Source of the DNA: Candidatus Latescibacterota bacterium
Lineage (GTDB): Bacteria; Latescibacterota; UBA2968
Direction of reading: 5' to 3'
Length of the DNA: 64,000 bases
NCBI GenBank assembly: GCA_022821275.1
Contig: JAJEDY010000080.1
Span: forward strand, 1-64,000
Made by a program: the position numbers and the translations under genes. How positions within the stretch are numbered: position 1 is the stretch's first letter; each line of letters starts with the position of its first letter. The notes under the pieces are model-generated. The model was not told the DNA's origin. It was given only the letters and a program-made list of their open reading frames with translations, and did not search any database. Below are positions 1 through 8,756 of the stretch, piece after piece.

Positions 1-38
1 GATGTTACGCACAGGCACAATATAATGCATAATGCGCC

Positions 39-134
39 TGTCATTCTGAGCCGTAACGCAGTGGAGGCGAAGAATCTCCTACCAATACAGGTGGAAAAGA
101 TGCTTCGGCTCCGTTTCACTCCGCTCAGCATGAC
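39..134. repeat. Imperfect inverted repeat, dispersed intergenic palindrome type
   Basis: The left arm starts TGTCATTCTGAGC and ends GCGAAGAATCT (39-77). The right arm (about 97-134) is its imperfect reverse complement and ends CTCAGCATGACA. The same kind of palindrome, with a TGTCATnCTGAGC edge, occurs as a multicopy intergenic element in many environmental bacterial genomes (recollection, not searched). Bases 1-332 hold no convincing gene apart from this element and the start of the higBA promoter region. Confidence 0.7.
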
Positions 135-320
135 AAAAACACCTGACCTGCGTAACGTCAGAGGGTAAGTATCTATAGCGGGATGCAGATGGAGACCTGT
201 CCCAGCCTGCCTGTTGACTGGTCATGACAAATAGGCTATTTTTACACTTGAAGAAAAAAAATTGGCCTAAAGGGGTACGCCAAATCTGGAGGACAAAATG
301 GATAAACTGAACGTTTTTGG

Positions 321-326
321 TATAAT
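321..326 (+). promoter_or_regulatory. Candidate -10 box for higBA (TATAAT)
   Basis: A perfect TATAAT lies only 6 nt before the higB ATG at 333. No clear -35 hexamer is visible at the expected distance, and no Shine-Dalgarno sequence precedes the ATG. If this box is used, transcription would start at about the first codon and higB would be leaderless. Confidence 0.4.
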
Positions 327-332
327 AAGCAT

Positions 333-626
333 ATGAGAATTATTTCACGCAGGGCTTTGAGAGAATTTTGGGGAACGCATGCAGATTCCGAACAGCCGCT
401 TAAAGCCTGGTATGCCAATGTGAAACGGGCCGATTGGAAAACGCCATCCGATGTAAAAGCCACATATCGAAATGCCAGTTTTGTCGAAAACAATCGGGTG
501 ATATTCAACATCAAGGGTAATGCCTACCGGTTGGTCGCGGCAATTGATTATCAATACGGTATCGTTTATATTCGATTTGTTGGTACACACCAGATATATA
601 ATAAAATCAACGCCGCGACGATTTGA
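333..626 (+). CDS. higB: HigB family type II toxin (mRNA interferase)
   Basis: The 97-residue protein matches the HigB toxin family (RelE-like fold) along its whole length. Diagnostic stretches are RALREFWGTHADSEQPL near the N-terminus, WKTPSDVKATYRNASF in the middle and VYIRFVGTHQIYNKI near the end. Proteins of this family cleave mRNA at the ribosome and are neutralised by the HigA protein encoded next to them. The stop codon overlaps the ribosome-binding region of the antitoxin gene, which starts 10 nt downstream, so the pair is a toxin-first operon as is usual for higBA. No Shine-Dalgarno sequence is seen before the ATG, and a TATAAT box lies 6 nt upstream, which suggests leaderless or weak translation of the toxin. 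Confidence 0.9.
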   Translation: MRIISRRALREFWGTHADSEQPLKAWYANVKRADWKTPSDVKATYRNASFVENNRVIFNIKGNAYRLVAAIDYQYGIVYIRFVGTHQIYNKINAATI

Positions 627-636
627 GGTGATAACT

Positions 637-1008
637 ATGGATATTAAACCCATCAAAACCGAGTCAGACCATGAAGCCGCTTTGAGAGAGATCGAACGGC
701 TTTGGGGAGCGACTTATGGTTCGCCAGAAGGTGATAAACTCGATGTTTTGGTCACGCTCGTTGAAGTTTATGAACAGAAGCACTACCCCATCCCGCCACC
801 GGATCCAATTGAGGCAATCCTTCACCACATGGAGAGTCAAGGTTTATCTCATCGTGACCTTGAACCCTATCTGGGTTCAGGCACCAGTGTGTCGGAGGTT
901 TTGAATCGAAAATGCTCACTGTCACTGAACATGATTCGCAAGTTGCATAAGGGTCTTGGAATTTCGGCGGATATTTTGATTCAGCCTTATGAGTTACAAG
1001 CCGCTTGA
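637..1008 (+). CDS. higA: HigA family antitoxin with C-terminal HTH
   Basis: The 123-residue protein has the acidic N-terminal region of this antitoxin family (ALREIERLWGA, then TLVEVYEQKHYPIPPPDP) and a C-terminal helix-turn-helix (GLSHRDLEPYLGSGTSVSEV, residues about 67-86). It should bind and neutralise HigB and repress the operon. The start at ATG 637 is preferred over an in-frame upstream start at 520 because GAGGTG lies just upstream and because the family usually begins MDIKPIKTE. An intrinsic terminator follows at 1041-1071. Confidence 0.9.
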   Translation: MDIKPIKTESDHEAALREIERLWGATYGSPEGDKLDVLVTLVEVYEQKHYPIPPPDPIEAILHHMESQGLSHRDLEPYLGSGTSVSEVLNRKCSLSLNMIRKLHKGLGISADILIQPYELQAA

Positions 1009-1040
1009 TGTTCAGTTTTACGCAAACATCATGAATGAGA

Positions 1041-1071
1041 AAGGGTCACGGTAATTTAAACCGTGACCCTT
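1041..1071 (+). terminator. Intrinsic terminator of higBA
   Basis: The stem AAGGGTCACGGT pairs with ACCGTGACCCTT around a 7-nt loop and is followed by a T-run on the plus strand. It may also serve the convergent minus-strand operon, which ends at 1106. Confidence 0.85.
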
Positions 1072-1105
1072 TTTTGATTTTTACTATGGCCCGGTGCCTG
1101 TACGT

Positions 1106-1711
1106 CTATCCATCATTCCCTGCTTTGGCGGAATCCACCGCTGCAGGTGCGGGGGCTATAGCTGAAGAATCCACCACAGCGGGCGCGGGTTCTGGGGGTT
1201 TTTCGCCCCAGAATGTCGCATCGGTGCTGACCTGATAGACAATGCTTCGATCCGTCAGATACACCTCTGGACCATCTCCAATCCGCACGTAATTGCGCGC
1301 CCAATCAGTACTCGATCTGCCGAATACCGCGTGCGCGAGCAACTCATCTTTCGCATTATAGATTTTGACATGTGTTCCCGTCTCGTCATCTACGGCATAC
1401 TTAGACCAATTGTCAGCCTTGTCTGTCATCGCAGTCTCGCGACTTACCTTCAACACCTGCTCAAATAGTGCCGTGATCCGATGGTCTCGAACTTTCAGGG
1501 TATCGTGTCCCACAATCGTCCACTCAATATCCTTCTTTTGCAGCGTCAGGCTATCGCCCTGTGCCACCATTTCAACCCTGTAAACATCATCGGTATTCTC
1601 GGGAAAGACCTGGCCTGTAGGGGTCGTATATCCGCTTTCTCGCACCTGCAAAAGTGCGTAAAGCCCCAGCAGCACCGCAATCCCGACGAGAAGCCATTTT
1701 AGATTACTCAT
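1106..1711 (-). CDS. DUF4340 domain protein, Gld-like ABC system accessory
   Basis: A 201-residue protein with one N-terminal membrane segment (WLLVGIAVLLGLYALLQV, residues about 5-22) followed by a periplasmic DUF4340-type domain (YRVEMVAQGDSLTLQKKD, then WTIVGHDTLKVRDHRI). The C-terminal 30 residues are Ala/Pro-rich low complexity. It is the last gene of the operon ATPase-permease-GldG-like-DUF4340. The start at ATG 1711 was chosen because GGAGG lies just upstream and because it overlaps the preceding gene's stop by 8 nt; the longer in-frame extension to 1747 lacks support. DUF4340 proteins regularly follow GldG-like genes. Their role is not established; a periplasmic partner for cargo handling is an inference. 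Confidence 0.8.
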   Translation of the reverse strand: MSNLKWLLVGIAVLLGLYALLQVRESGYTTPTGQVFPENTDDVYRVEMVAQGDSLTLQKKDIEWTIVGHDTLKVRDHRITALFEQVLKVSRETAMTDKADNWSKYAVDDETGTHVKIYNAKDELLAHAVFGRSSTDWARNYVRIGDGPEVYLTDRSIVYQVSTDATFWGEKPPEPAPAVVDSSAIAPAPAAVDSAKAGNDG

Positions 1712-3212
1712 AGAGTGCCTCCAATCGCTTTGCACGCGCCACCACAAGCCGCCACTGCACCAGACCTAAAACAATGACCAGCAGCACGGGCAGCACAATA
1801 TTGAGGGTTTTCACCGTGGTTCGGGTCGTATCCTCCACTGTTTGCAACGGTCGCGTTGTAATTTCACGCGACCTCAAACCCACGAGGTCGCGGTCGCCAA
1901 TGAGCACATCTACTGTATTCATCACAAAAATCCCATTGGACGGCACCTGTCCTCCCCCGTTGTCGAGCAAAAAATCGGAGGACGACACCAGCACCAATTG
2001 GCTCATCACATTTTCCAGACTGTCTGAAGTGGCCGTTGCATAAACCCCCACCACCTTGCCCGGTTCATTGAACGATTGAAATGCCTGGTTTTGAATGGGG
2101 TTGAGATTGATAAACCCGGCCGCTGCACCCGAATGGTCTGATGTAACCAGCAAAGGCTTCACAAGGCGCGTCGAATCAGCCGTATCGTAAACAATCTCAC
2201 TGGAGAACAGCATCTGAACTTGCTCTAAGCCACTGACTATTTCGTGATCGGGAAAAGATTGCAACACGGGAAAAAATGGATACTCTACCGCAGAGTTAAA
2301 GCGCAAAAAACCGCGCTGCTGCGACACCGTAACCGTGCCACAAATCCGATCCATCACCAGATTGTCAGCCAGACTCACACCAAAGGATTCGAGCACCTCG
2401 AAGATATTGGACTGAATGGGCGTCCCTCGCTGTGCTTGAAGATCACCATTGATCTTGCTTTGCGCCAAAAACAGATTGCCTCCCGCGTTGATATAGTTCT
2501 TGAGCGCGCCGAGAGCATCTTCAGACAGAGAATCGACAACCCCATTGACGAGCAACATCTCGATATCGTCGGGCACGCCGGCACCCAAAAAGACCGAACG
2601 CACATCGTAGGCTTCCCGAAGCCGCGCACTCACCCGTTCCATTGCCGGTGCCGAAGCCCCGGTATTTGCCACGCCAACCACCGAGCGGTTATCGTCAACC
2701 ATTTTTTTAATTCGCGTTGTAATCTCGTATTCCAGCCCCGTGGTCGTTTGAATAACCGGCAATACCTCTCGCTTATCGCCGTAGAGCAGCACCATGCCCA
2801 TATAAATGCGCTTCACCTCAAACTTGTCGTTTTCGAGTACCTGCAATTGTACGGGCTGAATACCCGATTTTTGTGCGTCAAGTGCCAGTTTTTCATCGTC
2901 ATCGGGCCTGTAAAACTCAAACCGAAAATTGCCATCAGAATACGCGGCATATTCTTCCAGAATATCCTGTAAATACCGCTGCGTATTGCCGTATTGCCCG
3001 GGCAAATTTTCAGAAAAATAGACTTTGGCAGTCAAAAAATCGTCGATCTTCTCGAGTATCACCTTGCTCGATGGCGACAGTGAATAAATCTGATTCTCCG
3101 TCAGGTCCAGCCGAAAGAAAAAATTGCGGGAAACCAGATTGCCGAGTGCCACGAGCGCGATAGCAACCACAATAAAAATTACAAAGCTCTTTTGGGAATC
3201 AATCACAGGCAT
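1704..3212 (-). CDS. GldG-like ABC transporter auxiliary (substrate-binding) protein
   Basis: A 502-residue protein with an N-terminal membrane helix (residues about 8-27), a large extracytoplasmic domain of the ABC-2-associated GldG type (SPSSKVILEKIDDFLTAKVY, then YLQDILEEYAAYSDGNFRFE), and a C-terminal membrane helix (TLNIVLPVLLVIVLGLVQW). In Bacteroidetes GldG works with GldA and GldF in gliding. Outside that group the same trio is common in non-gliding bacteria, so export or lipid handling is only a generic expectation. ATG 3212 follows GGAGGT; an in-frame GTG at 3224 overlaps the permease stop and is less likely. Confidence 0.82.
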   Translation of the reverse strand: MPVIDSQKSFVIFIVVAIALVALGNLVSRNFFFRLDLTENQIYSLSPSSKVILEKIDDFLTAKVYFSENLPGQYGNTQRYLQDILEEYAAYSDGNFRFEFYRPDDDEKLALDAQKSGIQPVQLQVLENDKFEVKRIYMGMVLLYGDKREVLPVIQTTTGLEYEITTRIKKMVDDNRSVVGVANTGASAPAMERVSARLREAYDVRSVFLGAGVPDDIEMLLVNGVVDSLSEDALGALKNYINAGGNLFLAQSKINGDLQAQRGTPIQSNIFEVLESFGVSLADNLVMDRICGTVTVSQQRGFLRFNSAVEYPFFPVLQSFPDHEIVSGLEQVQMLFSSEIVYDTADSTRLVKPLLVTSDHSGAAAGFINLNPIQNQAFQSFNEPGKVVGVYATATSDSLENVMSQLVLVSSSDFLLDNGGGQVPSNGIFVMNTVDVLIGDRDLVGLRSREITTRPLQTVEDTTRTTVKTLNIVLPVLLVIVLGLVQWRLVVARAKRLEALYE

Positions 3213-3214
3213 GA

Positions 3215-3928
3215 CTACCTCCACTTCCGCATGTCAATAACGCGCACTGTAAGCACCAAAAACAACCAGATCAGCGAGCCGAAATACACCAGATTGCGCG
3301 AATCTACAACCCCGCGCGACATATTGGACAAATGGTAATCGACCGCCATAAACTGAATGGGGCCAGCAAGGGCTGCAGGCACAAAAATCAGTAATTTATC
3401 CAGCAGATAAAATCCCAACACAAATACCGCCGCGAGAATAAATGCCACGACCTGATTATCCGTCAAACTGCTCGTGAATGTGCCGATAGCTGCGTAAAAC
3501 GCACCTACCAGAGCCAGTCCCAAATACCCACAGATTACGCCGCCGTAGTCGATATTTGTACCAACGGCCAAAAGCGAGAAAAAATGTATCAGCGTAAATC
3601 CCAGCCCGGCCAACACCAGGGTAAATGCCGACAAGTACTTCCCAATTACAAGTTCAAAATTTTTAATCGGGAGTGTCGCCATCAACTCATTTGTGCCCGC
3701 GCTTTTCTCGCGCGCGAGCACCCCCATTGTGACCGCGGGCACAAAAATTAGATAAATCATTGGCGTAATATTAAATAGTGCCCGCATATCGGACTGACCG
3801 AAAAGGAAGAACGTGTTGCTAAAGAAATAGCCGTTAAACAGGGCAAAAAATACCAAAAAAATATACGCCATGGGACTCTTGAAATACGCGCCGACTTCTT
3901 TGCGATAAATTGCCATCACATTATTCAT
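3215..3928 (-). CDS. ABC-2 type permease, GldF-like
   Basis: A 237-residue integral membrane protein with six predicted membrane segments, beginning MNNVMAIYRKEVGAYFKSPM, the typical start of GldF/NosY-type ABC-2 permeases. The conserved cytoplasmic stretch LAREKSAGTNELMATLPI follows the second segment. The ATG is preceded by GGAGG and overlaps the end of the ATPase gene by 8 nt, which indicates translational coupling. With the ATPase and GldG-like subunit it forms one transporter. The substrate cannot be told from sequence. Confidence 0.88.
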   Translation of the reverse strand: MNNVMAIYRKEVGAYFKSPMAYIFLVFFALFNGYFFSNTFFLFGQSDMRALFNITPMIYLIFVPAVTMGVLAREKSAGTNELMATLPIKNFELVIGKYLSAFTLVLAGLGFTLIHFFSLLAVGTNIDYGGVICGYLGLALVGAFYAAIGTFTSSLTDNQVVAFILAAVFVLGFYLLDKLLIFVPAALAGPIQFMAVDYHLSNMSRGVVDSRNLVYFGSLIWLFLVLTVRVIDMRKWR

Positions 3929-4865
3929 CGCGCCCTCCTTCCCCGGTCAATCCGCGGAACACATCTTCGAGATGAACCTGATTTTGCGTCATCTCCAAAA
4001 TGGCCCAGCCACTGTTTTTGGCATAATCAAAAATCGCCTCGCGGGGATCCTCCTCGCGGGCGTATTCTATCGACAAAACACTGCGTCCATTTACCGCCTC
4101 TATATTTGCAACTTCGATTTCATCAACGCTGTTGGTCAGCGCGGCGAGGCTCTCTTCATTGGCGTATTTTACATCGAGCGTCAGTTGCGTGCGCCCCATA
4201 AATCCCGCCATCAACTCTTGACTTGTCCCATTGGCCACAATTTCGCCGTGATCGATAATTACAATGCGATCCACAGTGGCTTCAATCTCTTGCAAAATAT
4301 GGCTGGATATAATCACCATCTTCTGCTGGCCCAATTCTCGAATCAGATTCCGAATCTCCACAATCTGGTTGGGATCCAGCCCGGAAACCGGCTCATCGAA
4401 AATCAAAACCTTGGGGTCATGCAAAATCGCAGCAGACAGCCCAACGCGCTGTTTATAACCCTTTGAACACGCAGAGATGGGCAAATGAATCACATCGCGT
4501 AAACCACACTGTCCGACCACGCGATCCAGAGCCGTTTTGAACTCGCCTGCGTCCAGGCCGCGAATTTGAGACGTGAATTCGAGGTAGTCATACACCCTCA
4601 TTTCCCCGTATAGTGGATTCATCTCGGGCAAATAGCCAATTTGCTCGCGAATATCCAGCGAATGATCCTGAATATTCAGGTCGTCTATAAATACATTGCC
4701 AGCACTTGGTGCTAAAAAGCCCGTCATTATTTTCAATGTCGTGGATTTACCCGCACCATTTGCACCTAAGAACCCGACGATTTCCCCGTCGTCAATCTCA
4801 AAATCAATGCCCTTAAGTGCATGAATGTCGCCGTAGTACTTCTCCAAATTCTCAACTCGAATCAT
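3921..4865 (-). CDS. ABC transporter ATP-binding protein, GldA-like
   Basis: A 314-residue ATPase with Walker A GANGAGKST, Q-loop region, degenerate signature SKGYKQR, Walker B LIFDEPVSGLDP and switch histidine in SSHILQEIE, followed by a roughly 90-residue C-terminal domain typical of drug/lipid-type ABC-2 ATPases. ATG 4865 was chosen because AGGAGG lies about 10 nt upstream and the protein then begins MIRVENLEKYYGD, the family's usual N-terminus; 14 codons of in-frame extension have no support. It is the first gene of the four-gene operon. Confidence 0.9.
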   Translation of the reverse strand: MIRVENLEKYYGDIHALKGIDFEIDDGEIVGFLGANGAGKSTTLKIMTGFLAPSAGNVFIDDLNIQDHSLDIREQIGYLPEMNPLYGEMRVYDYLEFTSQIRGLDAGEFKTALDRVVGQCGLRDVIHLPISACSKGYKQRVGLSAAILHDPKVLIFDEPVSGLDPNQIVEIRNLIRELGQQKMVIISSHILQEIEATVDRIVIIDHGEIVANGTSQELMAGFMGRTQLTLDVKYANEESLAALTNSVDEIEVANIEAVNGRSVLSIEYAREEDPREAIFDYAKNSGWAILEMTQNQVHLEDVFRGLTGEGGRDE

Positions 4866-5035
4866 TCTGAGATTTACCTCCTGTGAGTTAAGCGATGCTC
4901 TGTGCACAGTGGTTATCGGCTCAATATTGCCAACAGCACAGATTTGGCTCGTGACGAAAACTGTCCATACCCTGAAGAGTAAATGGGGAAGGACGACTAA
5001 TTTTTTGAGACCGAAAATTTAAACAAGTTTATCAA

Positions 5036-5187
5036 AAAAAATCAAGGAAAAACGATCACGGATGACGCGGATGGCGCGAATGGACACGGATGAAAGGCAA
5101 AATACAAAAGGATCAGGTATATAAAAAGGGCGTGCCCACAGGCCCGCCCCCATCATATCTGCGTTCATCTGCGTCCATCTGCGGATC
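5036..5187. repeat. Short direct-repeat tracts in the 4.87-5.19 kb intergenic region
   Basis: This 325-nt gap between the ABC operon and the amidohydrolase has no gene. At 5053-5090 it carries degenerate units of about 10 nt built on CACGGATG/GCGGATG. At 5158-5187 it carries a copy of the dispersed family which, read from the amidohydrolase stop codon outward, is ATCCGCAGATGGACGCAGAT followed by another CGCAGAT unit. The copy starts 4 nt after the TGA of the amidohydrolase gene. Confidence 0.75.
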
Positions 5188-5190
5188 GCC

Positions 5191-5952
5191 TCACACTTCT
5201 TCAATCCCATAAATCCGTCCCAAATTCCCCCCGAAGATCAACGCTTCCGCCTCATCGCCCAATTCCAACCTCTGAATTGCCCGCTTAACCTGGATCGGAC
5301 GATATTCTGGCAAATTGGATCCAAAAACTATCCGTTCGGGTCCCAATTCTTCAACGGCCTGTTTGACCTCATTCGGCACGGTTTCTTCGGGATTAATAGC
5401 CCACAACTTGTGAAATCGCAGAATCGTTGTGCCCAGATACACATCGGGGCATTCTCGACACACTTCAAGCGCTATGTCAAATCCATCGGGAAAGCCCATA
5501 TGGTCCATAATAATGGGCACGCCGGGCACTTGTCGCGCCACATTGCCAATGCGCTCGGCACTGCAGTTGTCTCGCCCGGAATGAATCGATACCACAATCC
5601 CCAGGTCGCGCGCCGTCTCGACAAACGGAATGACCATGGGATCATCTACATTGTATTTGTGAATAGCACCCATTAGTTTCACGCCTTGAGCGCCGCGATC
5701 GACATACGCCTTCAGTGCAGAAATCCCCTCCTCGCCCCAATGTGGATCTACGAGCGGACAGGGCAAGAGCTGGGGGTGTCTCGCTGTCTTGTCGAGCAAC
5801 CCATCATTATCCGGAAGGGGTTTGGTCTGTGGCATGACCACTGCCATTTCAAACCCCGCTTCGGCTTCACATTCCAGCAAAGCGTCAACCGTTATCTGTT
5901 GCCCGTACCAATCATCTGTCAAATACGCTTCAAAATCTGCGGTAATCATCAT
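5191..5952 (-). CDS. Amidohydrolase-family TIM-barrel protein
   Basis: A 253-residue protein of the amidohydrolase-related (Amidohydro_2) type. The fold is indicated by VVMPQTKPLP, DRGAQGVKLMGAI, GIVVSIHSG, VPIIMDHMGFPDGF and RIVFGSNLPEYRP near the C-terminus. The barrel histidines in SIHSG and MDHMG are present. The N-terminal HxH metal pair normally found after strand 1 is absent (the start reads ITADFEAYL), and the strand-8 aspartate is Asn in FGSNLP. The catalytic centre is therefore incomplete for a binuclear enzyme; a mononuclear lyase/decarboxylase-like or non-catalytic role is possible. Two adjacent ATGs (5952 and 5949) follow GGAGGGC; the second has the better spacing. Confidence 0.75.
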   Translation of the reverse strand: MMITADFEAYLTDDWYGQQITVDALLECEAEAGFEMAVVMPQTKPLPDNDGLLDKTARHPQLLPCPLVDPHWGEEGISALKAYVDRGAQGVKLMGAIHKYNVDDPMVIPFVETARDLGIVVSIHSGRDNCSAERIGNVARQVPGVPIIMDHMGFPDGFDIALEVCRECPDVYLGTTILRFHKLWAINPEETVPNEVKQAVEELGPERIVFGSNLPEYRPIQVKRAIQRLELGDEAEALIFGGNLGRIYGIEEV

Positions 5953-5964
5953 GCCCTCCTTGAA

Positions 5965-6067
5965 CGAATCAGCGAATCAGCGAATCAGCGAATCTACGAA
6001 TCTACGAATCGAAGCTCGTAGTGATTTTGGGTGGTAGGACGGGATTCGTCTATTCGTCTATTCGTCT
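5965..6067. repeat. 8-bp tandem repeats between amidohydrolase and sppA
   Basis: Reading the plus strand, 5965-6010 holds tandem copies of AATCAGCG passing into AATCTACG. At 6043-6067 there are three copies of TATTCGTC or close variants. The sppA stop codon (6058-6060) lies inside the second tract, so the last residues of SppA are encoded by repeat sequence. No spacers of CRISPR size occur. Confidence 0.8.
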
Positions 6068-7821
6068 AACCGAATATCCACGGGTGTCATCTCCAAAACC
6101 TGTTGTGGCTGCCCCACTGTGCGCGCAAGGCGAAAAACGGGTTGTAACTCTGTGGCGAGCCTCGCCAGCGCATCGCCATTGCTCAGCGTGCGGATCAGGC
6201 CTTTTTCCATCACCTGTTCTATCAGTGTCTTTTCTTTGGGAAATACCACGAGGTTGAGCGATGCATCAGCTTCCAATTCCAATGCCTCCCGAATCAGACG
6301 CATCGCGGTCTTCATGCCGCCCAATTCATCGACCAGGCCATGCGATTGGGCATCCTCCCCAGTCCAGATTCGTCCCTTTGCCACAGCGTGAACATCGGCC
6401 TGCGACATATTGCGCCCTTCGCCCACCTTTGCCGTAAAATCTTCGTAAATGCGATCTAACCACGTCTGAAATCTCGCCCATTGCTCGGGCGTAAATTCTG
6501 CACCCGTGCCCCATATCAGCGCGTTTTCTCCAACTTGCGCCGTATCCCATGTCATCCCCAGGCGTTCCCAAAATTCAGTTGTTATAAATTTGCCTGCCAA
6601 CACCCCAATGGATCCCGTAATGCTGCCGGGTTGCGCCACAATTTTATCGGCATTCATCGCCACAAAATATCCCCCGGATCCGGCCACATTACCCATCGAT
6701 ACAACCACGGGTTTGTCCGCCTTCCTGGCTTTGGCAACTTCGCGCCAGATCGCATCTGAAGCTACGTAAGACCCACCCGGAGAGTCTATTCGAAACAAAA
6801 TTGCACGTACTTCTTTATCCTTTACAGCATCGCGAAAAGCACTGGTCAGTGTACTCGCACCCATTGTCCCTGACGCAGAGAGGGGATCGTAGTCGCTCTT
6901 GCCGCGATGCACGGGTCCCACGCCGTAGATCAACGCCACCTTTGTCCCTTCACTATATGGCTTTTCATCAATGCGCTTGAGATAATTCTTTATATCCAGC
7001 CATTTGGCATCATTACCGTGTTCACCTTTTACCAGATCGCGCACCTCATCCCAATACGCCAGACTATCTACCAGGCCTTCGGCATGGGCAGACAAAGCCA
7101 AAAATGGCCCGCGATTGATGAGATCGCGCACGGCTTCGGGCGTTGTGCCCCGCGCCTGAGAAATACCCTGAACCATCTGATTGACCATCGACTTCAAAAG
7201 CACCTCACTCGCCTCGCGGTGCGCGTCTGTAAATTTAGTCTCGGTAAATAGATTCATCGCATTTTTATACTCATAGCGATGATCCATCTGCACGCCAATC
7301 CCAAGCGAATCCAGTGTCCCTTTGACAAAGGGATGCTCCATCGCCAGCCCGATCAAGCCTATATCGCCCGAGGGTTGGAGGTAGATGCGCTCAAATGCCG
7401 TCGCCAGATAATATCCGACATTGCCCGCTCCAAATTCACCAAATGTCTCGGCAAAAATCGCGGTGGGTTTCCCACTTTTTCCAAATACCAGAACCGCGTC
7501 TCTTATTTCTTGTGCCTGTGCAAATCCCATCGGTGCAGCACCTCCCCGAGCCAGTAATCCCACAACGCGGTCATCCGAAGCCGCCGCGTCTAAAGCACCT
7601 ACGACATCGCGCAGCGAGCGCACCTCATCTGTAATTAATTTTGCAAACGGGTCTTCGGGCACATACTCCACAACCCCCTGTTCCAGATTGATCTCCAAAA
7701 TCACCTGATCGGGCACGGGATCTTCGCCGGAGAACAATGCAACCGACAAGATGATCAGGATGACCAACCCAACCGTAATCCCACCAATCCACGCCAAAAT
7801 TCGACCTATTCTCCTGCGCAT
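6058..7821 (-). CDS. sppA: Signal peptide peptidase SppA, 67K (double-domain) type
   Basis: A 587-residue membrane-anchored serine protease that degrades signal peptides left in the membrane. An N-terminal helix (WIGGITVGLVILIILSVALF) anchors it with the bulk outside the cytoplasm. Two tandem ClpP-like domains are visible: the first holds the catalytic Lys region (DHRYEYKNAMNLFTE), the second holds the nucleophile Ser in GNVAGSGGYFVAM, preceded by FRIDSPGGS. Length and order fit the E. coli-type enzyme rather than the short archaeal/Bacillus type. GGAGGG precedes the ATG. It is monocistronic, separated from neighbours by repeat tracts. Confidence 0.93.
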   Translation of the reverse strand: MRRRIGRILAWIGGITVGLVILIILSVALFSGEDPVPDQVILEINLEQGVVEYVPEDPFAKLITDEVRSLRDVVGALDAAASDDRVVGLLARGGAAPMGFAQAQEIRDAVLVFGKSGKPTAIFAETFGEFGAGNVGYYLATAFERIYLQPSGDIGLIGLAMEHPFVKGTLDSLGIGVQMDHRYEYKNAMNLFTETKFTDAHREASEVLLKSMVNQMVQGISQARGTTPEAVRDLINRGPFLALSAHAEGLVDSLAYWDEVRDLVKGEHGNDAKWLDIKNYLKRIDEKPYSEGTKVALIYGVGPVHRGKSDYDPLSASGTMGASTLTSAFRDAVKDKEVRAILFRIDSPGGSYVASDAIWREVAKARKADKPVVVSMGNVAGSGGYFVAMNADKIVAQPGSITGSIGVLAGKFITTEFWERLGMTWDTAQVGENALIWGTGAEFTPEQWARFQTWLDRIYEDFTAKVGEGRNMSQADVHAVAKGRIWTGEDAQSHGLVDELGGMKTAMRLIREALELEADASLNLVVFPKEKTLIEQVMEKGLIRTLSNGDALARLATELQPVFRLARTVGQPQQVLEMTPVDIRLDE

Positions 7822-8010
7822 AAAACCCTCCAGATAACCGGATTAAAATGATTTGCTGATAAAGAGACGCACAAATGTCTCACTGAGTTTCGACAAGTTA
7901 GTGATTCGAGACTGACCATACAAGAAAAAAGGATCAGGATGATCAGAGCCTGCACTGGAGCGGTTCTATCCAGTGATGTAAGGATGAACAGGATACCCTA
8001 CAAAAGAACA

Positions 8011-8032
8011 CCCCAGCATCATTGTGCCGGGG
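8011..8032 (-). terminator. Probable terminator of the PD-(D/E)XK-like gene
   Basis: On the minus strand CCCCGGCA pairs with TGCTGGGG (one G-U) around a 6-nt loop, followed by a T-rich stretch, 46 nt after the stop of the gene at 8079. The rest of 7822-8078 holds no gene; it includes degenerate AGGATGATCAG-type short repeats. Confidence 0.6.
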
Positions 8033-8078
8033 CATAACTCTTTGCAGCTCGATTGTCGCGGTCAAATGCACCAGGTGG

Positions 8079-8744
8079 TTATTCCGCTTCCAGAACTTCC
8101 GGATCCAGTTGATACCAGAATACCTCGCCGGATTCAACGAGACCCTGTATCCGGTCATCTCGGCGCAGGCCAACAACAGCGGAATATGCGTGTTTACCGG
8201 TAAACCTGGTCAGGAATCCAGCATTTCGGAGGGCGCGACTGGTGTCCCGTCCATTGGCAGTAAAAGAGATTTCCACGGCAATGTAGCAGGGATTACCGTC
8301 CTGGTCAGTAGCCTCTATAATCAGATCGGCGCGCCGGAAGCTTCTCAACTCGTTTGTTGGAATGCCCGACGTGTCGGCATCGTCAATCAGTCCCCACAGA
8401 TCAAACGCGGTGAGGTCTTTGACCCACCGAAAGCCCATCTCATTAGCTATGAAAGGCGTCTCCCGAAGCGCCGCACTCCATGCGTGGGCACCTTTGAGTA
8501 TGCCAACATCATCCTGGATAGACGCCACTCTATTTTCGAGCGCGTCAAAGCGTCGGTTCGTAGCTTCGACGAACCTGTTCATCTCTGCGACAAAGCTGTT
8601 CATTTCTGCGACAAACTGAGTGAACTTTTCGGGCAGTTCAATCAGTTCCCGCGTCAGCAGTCGGGCTCGTAGGGCATCCATCCACTCGGGACGGTCGTCC
8701 AGGATGCGAATGAGGTCTTCTATTGTATGAATCGTAGTGGTCAC
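8079..8744 (-). CDS. Coiled-coil protein with PD-(D/E)XK nuclease-like C-terminus
   Basis: A 221-residue protein. Residues about 35-85 form a coiled coil with the internal duplication FVAEMNSFVAEMNRF. The C-terminal half resembles the restriction-endonuclease-like domain found in DUF3782-type proteins: RRADLIIEA (Asp140) followed by YIAVEISF (Glu158). The usual catalytic Lys of the E-x-K motif is Ser here, so nuclease activity is doubtful. Such coiled-coil/nuclease-fold proteins are multicopy in cyanobacteria and several uncultured phyla, with unknown role. There is no operon partner. Confidence 0.6.
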   Translation of the reverse strand: MTTTIHTIEDLIRILDDRPEWMDALRARLLTRELIELPEKFTQFVAEMNSFVAEMNRFVEATNRRFDALENRVASIQDDVGILKGAHAWSAALRETPFIANEMGFRWVKDLTAFDLWGLIDDADTSGIPTNELRSFRRADLIIEATDQDGNPCYIAVEISFTANGRDTSRALRNAGFLTRFTGKHAYSAVVGLRRDDRIQGLVESGEVFWYQLDPEVLEAE

Positions 8745-8756
8745 AGGTTTTCCTCA

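Noticed and set aside
2244-2972. 242-codon plus-strand open frame opposite the GldG-like gene
   Set aside because: Antisense shadow of a gene with clear domain content; its protein has no recognisable features.
5965-6067. Tandem repeats that could be taken for a CRISPR array
   Set aside because: Units are 8 nt with no spacers and no cas genes nearby.
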